A DNA stretch of 64,000 bases. Origin: Levilactobacillus spicheri DSM 15429. Its GTDB lineage: Bacteria; Bacillota; Bacilli; Lactobacillales; Lactobacillaceae. Numbering within the stretch: position 1 is the stretch's first letter; each line of letters opens with the position of its first letter. Below the pieces are notes generated by a model, which was not told where the DNA came from, ran no database searches, and saw only the letters and a program-made list of their open reading frames with translations. Position numbers and translations under genes: made by a program. This document shows positions 46,931 through 53,970 of this stretch, in pieces. The stretch spans positions 1 to 64,000 of the forward strand of contig NZ_AZFC01000016.1 of assembly GCF_001435095.1 (NCBI RefSeq), read 5' to 3'.

Positions 46931-49390
46931 TTACTTCTTCAATGGCGTCCATTGCCACTTCGTGAATTCTTCGATATCGTGACCTTCATCACGGGTAACC
47001 TTGAAGTGCTTAGCCAAGATTTCATCCATCTTAGCGTCGAAGGCCTTAGCGGCAGCTTCGTCGATCACACCCTTGGCAACTAAGACGCTAACAGCGTCCT
47101 TAGCTTGGTGGAAGCGGTCAAGTTCGGAGTAGACCCGCATGTCGTAGGCCGTGGTGATGTCACCATCTTCACGGTAACCGTGGACGTGTAAGCCTAAGTG
47201 TTGACGTTCGTAGAACATGGATTCGATCAAGTCTTCGTAACCGTGGAAGCCGAAGACAACCGGCGTACCGGATTGACCGAACAATGAACTGAACTTGTCG
47301 TCAGACAACGCACGTTCTGCGTTCAATTGACCGTTCTTGTTTTGCAAACGACCTAATTCAACCACGTTGACGTAACGCATCTTAACGGCTGGGAAGGCAT
47401 CGTTGATTAAGTGTAAAGCAGCTAACGTTTCGATCGTTGGTTCTACACCGGCGGAAGCAAAGACGATATCAGCATCTTCGCCTTCGGCAACAGTGGAAGC
47501 CCAGTCGATAACCTTAACCCCTTCAGTCGCTAATTCAGCGGCTTCATCAACGGAGAACCATTGTTGACGAGGTTGCTTGGAAGCAACGATGTGGTTAACC
47601 TTTTGACGGTCCTTGAAGGCCCGGTCAAAGACAGCTAACAAGGTGTTCCCATCAGCTGGCAGGTATTGGCGAACGAAGTCAGACTTCTTTTCAGCCAAGT
47701 GAGTCAAGATACCTGGATCTTGGTGGGTGTAACCGTTGTGGTCTTGTTGGAACACAGTGGAAGTGGAGATCAGGTTCAATGATGGGTAATCATTGCGCCA
47801 GTCTTCAGCAGCCGCTTGGCGGATCCACTTGAAGTGCTGGGTGATCATGGAGTCGACAACGCGCAAAAATGATTCGTAAGAAGTGAAGACCCCTTGACGA
47901 CCAGTCAGCGTGTAGGCTTCTAACCAACCTTCAGCTTGGTGTTCGGATAATTGGGCATCCAAGATACGGCCTTCTGGGGCTTCGTATTGGTCATTTGGTT
48001 CCTTGACCGGACTTTCCCATTGACGGTTCGTGATCTTGAACATTTCCCAGAGACGGTTGGACATCGTTTCATCAGGTCCGAAGACACGGAAGGATGAAGG
48101 GTTCTTAGTCGCAACACCGGCGAAGAACGTTGATAAGACGTTCATGTCCATGTTCCGGTTACCGTCTGCTAAGGTCGTCCCACGGTTGCTATCGTTGATG
48201 TCGTTTGCGTAAGACTTCCAGTCTGGTAAGTCTAATAATTCTGGCTTTTCGCCACGTGCACGACCACCGTTAGCCAGTGGGTTGGCTGCCATTCGCTTGT
48301 CACCCTTAGGGGCAAAGTCAGCGACTTCGGCCTTCAAAGAACCGTCAACGTTGAACAGTTCTTCTGGCTTGTAGGACTTCATCCAAGCTTCGAATTCTGG
48401 TAATTCGTCAAGCTTGTTTTGTGCTAAGCCAAGCGGAACTTGGTGAGCACGGAAGGAGTTTTCGATTGGTTCGCCGGCTGGGTTGTGCGTAGGACCGCCC
48501 CAACCCTTTGGCAAACGAGCCAGAACAACTGGCCATGGTGCAATCGTGCCGTCTTCGTACTTGCCGTTTTCACGCGCATCCTTTTGGATTTGCTTGATGT
48601 CAGCAATTGCTTGGTCAAAGACTGCGGCTGCCTTTTCGTGGTAAGTCATGTAGTCATGGATATCATCGTTTTCGATGAACCGTGGTGACCAGCCTAACCC
48701 TTCGAAGAACTTCGTCAAATGTTCGTCGTCCATCCGAGAGAACAGAGTTGGGTTAGAAATCTTGAAGCCGTTTAAGTCAAGGATTGGTAAAACAGCACCG
48801 TCGTTCTTAGGGTTCAAGAACTTGATGGAGTTCCAAGCCGTCATGGCTGGGCCGGTTTCAACTTCCCCATCACCCACAACCGTGAAGGCGATTTGGTCAG
48901 GGTTGTCTAAGACAGCACCCGTTGCGTGGGAAAGGGAGTAACCTAATTCTCCACCTTCATGCAGAGAACCTGGCGTTTGGGCCGTCATGTGGGAACCGAT
49001 ACCACCTGGGAAGGAGAACCGCTTGTATAAACGAGCCATCCCTTCAAGGTCTTGGGTGATTTCTGGGAAAGCATCCGTGTAAGTTCCGTCCAAGTATGAG
49101 TTGGTAACCATGACTTGACCACCGTGACCTGGGCCACCGATGTAGAACATGTTTAAGTTGTACTTGTTGATCAGACGGTTGGCGTGAGCGTACAGGAACG
49201 TTTGACCGGAGATAGTTCCCCAGTGTCCGATAGGCTTCACCTTAACGTCGTCTTTTTGGATTGGTGTATTCGTTACTGAGAACAGTGGGTTGCTCTTTAA
49301 GAAAATCATCCCACCGGAGAGGTAAGTCGTTGCGCGCCACCAGGCGTCAACTTTTTCCAAGTATGACTTGGAATCGAAATCTACTGCCAT
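46931..49390 (-). CDS. xfp: Xylulose-5-phosphate/fructose-6-phosphate phosphoketolase
   Basis: 819 residues, full length. It starts MAVDFDSKSYLEKVDAWWRATTYLSGG; thiamine diphosphate region GGPGHGGQVMVTNSYLDGTY is near 75-95 and VGDGEVETGPAMTAWNS near 170. It splits xylulose-5-P with phosphate into acetyl-P and glyceraldehyde-3-P, the core step of heterofermentation. The ATG at 49390 is chosen since AAGGAG lies 11 bases upstream and the earlier GTG touches it. Codons are AT-richer and more uniform than in neighbours (many GAA, ACT, GGT), as in highly expressed genes. Confidence 0.97.
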   Translation of the reverse strand: MAVDFDSKSYLEKVDAWWRATTYLSGGMIFLKSNPLFSVTNTPIQKDDVKVKPIGHWGTISGQTFLYAHANRLINKYNLNMFYIGGPGHGGQVMVTNSYLDGTYTDAFPEITQDLEGMARLYKRFSFPGGIGSHMTAQTPGSLHEGGELGYSLSHATGAVLDNPDQIAFTVVGDGEVETGPAMTAWNSIKFLNPKNDGAVLPILDLNGFKISNPTLFSRMDDEHLTKFFEGLGWSPRFIENDDIHDYMTYHEKAAAVFDQAIADIKQIQKDARENGKYEDGTIAPWPVVLARLPKGWGGPTHNPAGEPIENSFRAHQVPLGLAQNKLDELPEFEAWMKSYKPEELFNVDGSLKAEVADFAPKGDKRMAANPLANGGRARGEKPELLDLPDWKSYANDINDSNRGTTLADGNRNMDMNVLSTFFAGVATKNPSSFRVFGPDETMSNRLWEMFKITNRQWESPVKEPNDQYEAPEGRILDAQLSEHQAEGWLEAYTLTGRQGVFTSYESFLRVVDSMITQHFKWIRQAAAEDWRNDYPSLNLISTSTVFQQDHNGYTHQDPGILTHLAEKKSDFVRQYLPADGNTLLAVFDRAFKDRQKVNHIVASKQPRQQWFSVDEAAELATEGVKVIDWASTVAEGEDADIVFASAGVEPTIETLAALHLINDAFPAVKMRYVNVVELGRLQNKNGQLNAERALSDDKFSSLFGQSGTPVVFGFHGYEDLIESMFYERQHLGLHVHGYREDGDITTAYDMRVYSELDRFHQAKDAVSVLVAKGVIDEAAAKAFDAKMDEILAKHFKVTRDEGHDIEEFTKWQWTPLKK

Positions 49391-49474
49391 GTATTTGTAC
49401 ACTCCTTCGTTAAACTAGTCATCACTATAACGATGTGTCGTCGTAAATCACAAACTTCTAATTTACATTCTTTC

Positions 49475-49502
49475 ATCATACGGACTTTTCGGAAAAAGTC
49501 AA
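49475..49502 (-). promoter_or_regulatory. Promoter of xfp
   Basis: TTGACT-16-TATGAT on the minus strand, giving a transcript leader of about 80 bases. Confidence 0.7.
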
Positions 49503-49555
49503 CTACTTTCTAAATTGATACGGTCCAATTTTAGAAGTTTTTGACTTTTCGCTTA

Positions 49556-49571
49556 AAAAAAGCGCTTTTTT
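49556..49571. promoter_or_regulatory. cre-like palindrome upstream of xfp
   Basis: AAAAAAGCGCTTTTTT is a perfect palindrome with a central AAGCGCTT as in cre sites; the outer TG/CA are missing, so CcpA binding is uncertain. It lies about 50 bases upstream of the -35 box. Confidence 0.35.
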
Positions 49572-49605
49572 CATCGAAAAATGAGTTTTCTTCACAGAAA
49601 CAAGA

Positions 49606-49716
49606 GTGGGACTCAAGGCGATTAGCTGGCGAGCATTAACGGTGTCAGGCGGATAATCCCGATCTTGGATTATCTGTCTGACACCATTAAGCGGAACCAG
49701 CTGCCTTGAATCCCAC
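49606..49716. repeat. Large palindromic intergenic element B
   Basis: A 111-bp element with nested stems: GTGGGA.TCAAGGC/GCCTTGA.TCCCAC (49606-49619 with 49703-49716), AGCTGG/CCAGCT (49624-49629 with 49697-49702), TTAA.GGTGTCAG/CTGACACC.TTAA (49636-49648 with 49678-49690) and GATAATCC/GGATTATC (49652-49659 with 49667-49674). It lies between xfp and the gntR terminator and has no T-run. It could be a structured RNA or a mobile palindrome. Confidence 0.65.
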
Positions 49717-49740
49717 GTTTCGACACCGTTGCTTCCGAAG

Positions 49741-49786
49741 AAAAGCAGGAAGGCGCTTCTCCAACGAGAATTCCCTTCCTGCTTTT
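49741..49786 (-). terminator. Terminator of gntR
   Basis: A perfect 13-bp stem AAAAGCAGGAAGG/CCTTCCTGCTTTT; T-rich exit on the minus strand. Confidence 0.85.
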
Positions 49787-49824
49787 AGTAGAATTCGAAT
49801 GATGTCCCAACCCTTTTGATAGCG

Positions 49825-50553
49825 CTAATCTTCGTTCAAATTCACGAAGGTACCGTACTTTAAATACTGATAATGCAACCGCATATTGGAGACCTCAAAC
49901 GGCGTGCCGTCGTCGAGGAAGAAGATGCCTTCCATGACCCCGACCGGTTCGTTGACCTTGAGCTTCAGCAGCTCCTGGTCCTCGGCGTTCGACGGCTGCG
50001 CCTGAATCGAGAGAAACGACTTGTTGACCGACCGCCCCTGCGTGTCCTGCAGGTAACGGAAGATGGAGCTCTGCACGGCCTCGGGCGTCAAGGTCGGCAA
50101 GATTTTGATAGGAATGTAGCCGGTCTCGATGATCACCGGTTGGTCATCAAAGATTCGCAGCCGCTTGATGCGGTACACGAACTCGGCCCCGTCTAGGAAC
50201 AGGTCCTGTTGCAGCTCCGGACTGGCGGGGATCACCCGGTAGTCCAGCAGCTTGCTGTGGGGCTGCTCCCCGTTGACCTGGAAGCTATCCGTGATGCCCA
50301 GGTTGTTCCCCTCGTAGCGAAAGGCCGACTGGTCCTTCAGGTATAGGGGGTTGATGAACGTCCCCGACCCGCGCTTCTTGAACACGATACCCTGGTCGAC
50401 CAGGACGCCCATGGCGCGCTTGATGGTACTGCGACTGACTTGGTAGCTGTCGCTGAGACTGCGCTCATCCGGTAATTTATTCTGTTGAAATTCCCCGCTA
50501 CGGATGCGCTTCTTCAAGTCGCGCATCACGGTTCGATAGACTAACTCTGTCAT
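49825..50553 (-). CDS. GntR/HutC (UTRA) family regulator
   Basis: About 242 residues. Winged-helix domain 1-65 (SLSDSYQVSRSTIKRAMGVLVDQGIVFKKRGSGTF) and C-terminal UTRA ligand domain with PVIIETGYIP and FEVSNMRLHYQYLKY. Relatives (NagR, TreR, DasR) sense sugar phosphates. The ATG at 50553 has GAGGAG 7 bases upstream. A half-site TGGTATA lies at 50594-50600 in its own promoter. It stands near xfp; NagR-like sites also occur at pgi, a possible target. Confidence 0.9.
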   Translation of the reverse strand: MTELVYRTVMRDLKKRIRSGEFQQNKLPDERSLSDSYQVSRSTIKRAMGVLVDQGIVFKKRGSGTFINPLYLKDQSAFRYEGNNLGITDSFQVNGEQPHSKLLDYRVIPASPELQQDLFLDGAEFVYRIKRLRIFDDQPVIIETGYIPIKILPTLTPEAVQSSIFRYLQDTQGRSVNKSFLSIQAQPSNAEDQELLKLKVNEPVGVMEGIFFLDDGTPFEVSNMRLHYQYLKYGTFVNLNED

Positions 50554-50740
50554 CGTCGCTCTCCTCAAGGCCTAGCCATAATTATCCGGATAGTATACCA
50601 GACTTTAGGGGCGCGTGGTGGCTTTTTCTGAAATTGGTTATTAATTTGATTATTTCTGAGCGGGTTGGGTTGGGAAAATGGTGCGGTCCAAAATAAGCCA
50701 ACTTGCTAGTTTCTTCGTGCTAATCACCTTCAAGCACGTA

Positions 50741-50770
50741 AAAATGGGATGCCTAACCCGCATCCCATTT
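50741..50770 (-). terminator. Terminator of alcohol dehydrogenase gene
   Basis: An 11-bp stem AAATGGGATGC/GCATCCCATTT with a 7-base loop and T-run on the minus strand. Confidence 0.88.
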
Positions 50771-50800
50771 AACTCAATTATAAGTAAAAATTTTATAAAA

Positions 50801-51751
50801 TTACGCTCGTGCCGCAATCAACCGGCCGACCACTTCACCCTTTTCCAACGAAACCAGTCCTTCCGGAATCTTATCAAAACTAGTAGTTGGCAAATCCAGG
50901 TGCATCTTGCCGGTCTGGAAGTACTTGTACACGTTGGCGATGTCTGCCGGCGTCCCACCGGAGTTCCCCGTTAAGGTGATGTTGCGAGTAATCAGTTCGC
51001 CCGTATCAATCGTGCTGTGTAGAATGCCCATGCCAACTACGACGACCGTTCCGCCCGTCTTGACGGCCTTTACCGCCTGATTGGTCGTGGTGTCGAATCC
51101 CGCAAAATCAATAATCAGAGGCACATCGGCTTGCTTGAGGTCGCAAATATCCGCGTAGACCCCTTTGGCTCCAATCTTTTGAGCCCATTGCCGCGCCGCG
51201 GCCTTGGTGTCAACGGCGTACACATCGCAGCCCGCAATGACTGCCATGTTAACGGCAAATTCACCCAGGCCGCCAATTCCGATGATGCCAACCTTCATCC
51301 CCGGCTTCGCCTGGCCGGTCACAAATAGTGGGTGGTACGACGACATCCCCGCATCCGTCGCGGAGGCTCCCTGAACATAGCTCACCCCATCCGGTAGGGG
51401 CACCAACTGGTTTGCCGGTACCGCAACCTGGTCGGAATAACCCCCATCGCGCATGCAGCCGATGGTCTGTCCCGTTTCTGGATTTTGCGGAGAGACCCCC
51501 ACGCGGTCGCCCACTTTAAAGTCGTGAACGTTCGTCCCCACCTTGATAATTTGTCCGGCACATTCATGTCCCAGAATCACCGGGGCCTTGATTAAGGGGA
51601 GCCAACTTGGGTCGTGCAAGATGCCGACGTCGGTGTGACACAGCCCCGCGGCCTTGACCGCTAAGATCACCTCATCCGCAGCAGGTTGGGGATCTGGCTG
51701 TTCGACCAATTCCAACGGTTCATCTGTTTTCGTAAACTTCCATCCACGCAT
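50801..51751 (-). CDS. Zinc-type alcohol dehydrogenase, structural-zinc lobe absent
   Basis: 316 residues of the medium-chain dehydrogenase family. The catalytic zinc region is GLCHTDVGILHD (Cys, about 37) and GHECAG (His-Glu, about 61-63); cofactor loop GIIGIGGLGEFAV near 155. The usual four-Cys structural zinc lobe is replaced by a short PQNPETGQTIGCMRDGGY, so only one metal site is expected. It likely oxidises or reduces a small alcohol/aldehyde. A perfect cre overlaps its start of transcription. Confidence 0.88.
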   Translation of the reverse strand: MRGWKFTKTDEPLELVEQPDPQPAADEVILAVKAAGLCHTDVGILHDPSWLPLIKAPVILGHECAGQIIKVGTNVHDFKVGDRVGVSPQNPETGQTIGCMRDGGYSDQVAVPANQLVPLPDGVSYVQGASATDAGMSSYHPLFVTGQAKPGMKVGIIGIGGLGEFAVNMAVIAGCDVYAVDTKAAARQWAQKIGAKGVYADICDLKQADVPLIIDFAGFDTTTNQAVKAVKTGGTVVVVGMGILHSTIDTGELITRNITLTGNSGGTPADIANVYKYFQTGKMHLDLPTTSFDKIPEGLVSLEKGEVVGRLIAARA

Positions 51752-51771
51752 CGAACCACTCCTTCATATTA

Positions 51772-51785
51772 TGTAATCGCTTTCA
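51772..51785. promoter_or_regulatory. Perfect cre site at ADH promoter
   Basis: TGTAATCGCTTTCA matches cre consensus TGWAANCGNTNWCA fully on both strands. It lies just downstream of the -10 box TACAAT (51793-51798, minus), where CcpA would block transcription. Confidence 0.75.
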
Positions 51786-51909
51786 CAAGTTTATTGTAGC
51801 ATACCCAACGATAATCCATAACACCCACAACTAATTTTTTATTGTGGCTAGCTAAAATTGGTGACGAGTTGCCATGATTAAATATCCAACTGCCGATTTT
51901 GAAGAAACG

Positions 51910-51950
51910 CAAAAGCCCCCCGCTAGTTAACTAAGTAGCGAGGTGCTTTT
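51910..51950 (-). terminator. Terminator of Panacea cassette
   Basis: Stem AAAAGC.CC.CGCTA/TAGCG.GG.GCTTTT, T-rich on the minus strand. Confidence 0.75.
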
Positions 51951-51981
51951 CATAATGAATCGTTTAAGTCTAATAAACAAT

Positions 51982-52911
51982 TCACTTTTCAGAAACTACG
52001 TTCAATTTTTCTAGTATCTTTTTGATGCCAATATCGACGCCGCAGATAATCGCGACCAGCACAAATATTCCAACCGTAATTGCTAACAGATGCCACCATG
52101 GCTGATACAGCCACTGGGAAACTCGTGTTGCCCGCTCAAAGTCCGTGTAAACAAATCCCACTATGAAAATGATTCCGATACTAACAACGACAAACAATCT
52201 AATCGTTCTAGTCGTTTGGTACTCTCGATCAATTAACTTAGAGATTCCTGACAACAACGAAACTAAAATAACGTAGGTCCCAAACAAGAAAACGGAGCCC
52301 AGCATTATCTCACTACCAATGGCCTGATTTTGATAATTCTTAACATGCCCAAAGACATTTCCCAATAGTTGCAAACCACCAAAAGTTGCAAACGTAATGG
52401 ACGTAAATATCCCTAGAATCGTCACAAAATCAAAAACCATTTTGTCATTTTTCTGAGCCAATTGTTCCGTTTGCTCAGATAATCGTGCCGCCTGCTCTTC
52501 GCTTGTTTTTAGCTTGTCGTCCAACTCTGCGACTTGAGCTTTCAGATCCGCCATATAACGATTCTGCTTCAACAATTGTTCTTGTAAATTATCAACGAAC
52601 CGTGACTTTTGAATTCCAGCCAATTCTAGGATATCCAAGACTTGGTAAAGATGGCTTTTAGCCAAAGTCGTATGGTGTTCATCAATTTTTGTCTTATCTA
52701 CCGCACTTTTCAAAGCCTGTTTAAACATACTAACTTCATAGTTTTCATTTTGATAAACCCAAGAACTAATTGGGGTTGCCTCAACGTCATTCTGCGTATC
52801 ATAGATCTGCCATAAGATATCAAAATGCTGACTTGCCATAATGTCTTTTGGGTTACTGATACTTCCCAGCTTAGTTAGCGCTTCTCTAATCTGCTCATTT
52901 TTTTGCCCCAT
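51982..52911 (-). CDS. Coiled-coil, four-helix membrane protein paired with Panacea protein
   Basis: About 309 residues, family not recognised. A soluble N-terminal half (1-105) leads to a coiled coil (about 105-155, DNLQEQLLKQN..ELDDKLKTSEEQAARLSEQ), then four membrane helices (VTILGIFTSITFATFGGLQLL, MLGSVFLFGTYVILVSLLSG, LFVVVSIGIIFIVGFV, LLAITVGIFVLVAIICGV) and a short basic end. No signal peptide. The ATG at 52911 uses the A of the upstream gene's TGA (TGATG), implying coupling; a TTG two codons earlier is less likely. AT-richer than neighbours. By analogy with Panacea pairs it is the likely toxin/effector, possibly membrane-acting. Confidence 0.7.
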   Translation of the reverse strand: MGQKNEQIREALTKLGSISNPKDIMASQHFDILWQIYDTQNDVEATPISSWVYQNENYEVSMFKQALKSAVDKTKIDEHHTTLAKSHLYQVLDILELAGIQKSRFVDNLQEQLLKQNRYMADLKAQVAELDDKLKTSEEQAARLSEQTEQLAQKNDKMVFDFVTILGIFTSITFATFGGLQLLGNVFGHVKNYQNQAIGSEIMLGSVFLFGTYVILVSLLSGISKLIDREYQTTRTIRLFVVVSIGIIFIVGFVYTDFERATRVSQWLYQPWWHLLAITVGIFVLVAIICGVDIGIKKILEKLNVVSEK

Positions 52912-53333
52912 CAGCAATTACTCATAATATCGCTCAACTTATATTGAGCATCTTCATGCCTGCCATCTGCTCTGTGTTGTTGCCAAAAGGATTGCTCATG
53001 ACTTCTATTAACCAAGTCAAAAACATCTTCTTTTAGCAGACTTACGATATTGGAATCCAGCACGCTCAAAGCTGAATGGTAGTGCCCCGCTTCAGAAATG
53101 GACATACTACCAAATGCACTAAATTCAAAATAGATTTCTGGGATTACTGGTCCATACTGCCAAGTTTCGAAGGGAGTATCATAAAGAGCCGTAATAAAGT
53201 CGTCCTGTCCATGTTGCCGTAAGTAATCCTGAACACTGAAGTACATCACTTTTTGCAAAGCCAAATTTGTCACCGACAAGTTATGCATTTTCCCGACCGC
53301 CAGAATATGCTGACTCAAATCACTCATTGACAT
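52911..53333 (-). CDS. Panacea (DUF4065/SocA-like) domain protein, presumed antitoxin
   Basis: 140 residues, a single Panacea domain: VTNLALQKVMYFSVQDYLRQ matches the family's LxLQKLLYFxQ, followed by PFETWQYGPVIPEIYFEFSAFG (WxYGPVxPEVYxxF). Stand-alone Panacea proteins act as antitoxins in many toxin-antitoxin pairs (established for the family). It precedes the membrane protein with a one-base overlap. AAGGGGG lies 8 bases before the ATG. The pair is AT-rich and sits beside two tRNA genes. Confidence 0.85.
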   Translation of the reverse strand: MSMSDLSQHILAVGKMHNLSVTNLALQKVMYFSVQDYLRQHGQDDFITALYDTPFETWQYGPVIPEIYFEFSAFGSMSISEAGHYHSALSVLDSNIVSLLKEDVFDLVNRSHEQSFWQQHRADGRHEDAQYKLSDIMSNC

Positions 53334-53449
53334 TCTTCATTCCCCCTTCCACCCAGAAGCCTAGCACATTTATAGCGCGCTTTAGCGGATTAACACTCCA
53401 AAACTGCGAACAAACGTTCTGATGCACTAAACTAATCTCATTTAAAATA

Positions 53450-53493
53450 AATAACCGCTATTACCATACTCTCATATGGTAATAGCGGTTATT
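53450..53493. terminator. Strong hairpin after tRNA-Gln
   Basis: A perfect 19-bp stem with a 6-base loop (left arm from 53450, right arm to 53493), directly downstream of tRNA-Gln and upstream of the Panacea gene. Exit toward the left is TTATTTTAAA. Confidence 0.75.
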
Positions 53494-53507
53494 CTCTTCT
53501 TATCTGA

Positions 53508-53579
53508 TTGGGTATACTGGGATCGAACCAGTAAATTACGGATTCAGAGTCCGGTGCCTTACCATTTGGCGAATACCCA
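53508..53579 (-). tRNA. tRNA-Gln(CTG)
   Basis: 72 bases without encoded CCA. Acceptor TGGGTAT/ATACCCA, T-loop GGTTCGATCC, anticodon loop CTCTGAA with anticodon CTG. It has U1-A72, the pair recognised by GatB in Gram-positive GatCAB, whose genes are also in this window. Confidence 0.93.
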
Positions 53580-53614
53580 ATGATGATGTGTCATTGCCCT
53601 CAAGCAACTATTTA

Positions 53615-53643
53615 ATATTACCTTGTTTGCGAATTAGTGTCAA
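53615..53643 (-). promoter_or_regulatory. Promoter of tRNA-Gln
   Basis: TTGACA-17-TAATAT on the minus strand, about 35 bases before the tRNA 5' end. Confidence 0.85.
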
Positions 53644-53701
53644 CCGATTTTCGGCAAAAATGCCGAGCTGTCGAAAAATCCATTTTTTTATACACGAACC
53701 G

Positions 53702-53730
53702 TTGACAACTTGCTGGAAAAAAGGTAAATT
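53702..53730 (+). promoter_or_regulatory. Promoter of tRNA-Glu
   Basis: TTGACA-17-TAAATT. An alternative -10 is TATTAT at 53732. Confidence 0.55.
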
Positions 53731-53753
53731 ATATTATGCTAGTTATCAATTAT

Positions 53754-53827
53754 TGCCCATTGGTCAAACTGGTTTAAGACGTCGCCCTCTCAAGGCGGAG
53801 CTACGGGTTCGAGCCCCGTATGGGCTA
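53754..53827 (+). tRNA. tRNA-Glu(CTC)
   Basis: 74 bases without CCA. D stem GTC/GAC, anticodon stem TCGCC/GGCGG with loop CTCTCAA (anticodon CTC), T arm ACGGG/CCCGT. The acceptor TGCCCAT against ATGGGCT leaves U1 opposite U72, unusual for tRNA-Glu. Otherwise it matches the Gram-positive tRNA-Glu layout. Confidence 0.88.
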
Positions 53828-53835
53828 TCAATTGT

Positions 53836-53874
53836 GCCGAAACGTTGTGATATCAACGTTTCGGCTTTCTTTTT
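53836..53874 (+). terminator. Terminator of tRNA-Glu
   Basis: A perfect 12-bp stem GCCGAAACGTTG/CAACGTTTCGGC and T-run TTTCTTTTT. Confidence 0.92.
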
Positions 53875-53927
53875 ACCCTCAGCTCATCGACCACCCACGT
53901 TGCCCGCAAAAAGTGACGGTCTAGACC

Positions 53928-53970
53928 AAAAAGTCGGTCCCTTCCATTCCGGAAAGGACCGACTTTTTTT
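53928..53970. terminator. Bidirectional terminator
   Basis: A 13-bp stem AAAAAGTCGGTCC/GGACCGACTTTTT with A and T runs; ends the leftward YfhO-family gene and backs up the tRNA-Glu terminator. Confidence 0.88.

Noticed and set aside
51770-53580. Possible tRNA-linked integrative element around the Panacea cassette
   Set aside because: No integrase and no direct repeat of the tRNA-Gln 3' end was found at the left side of the cassette.
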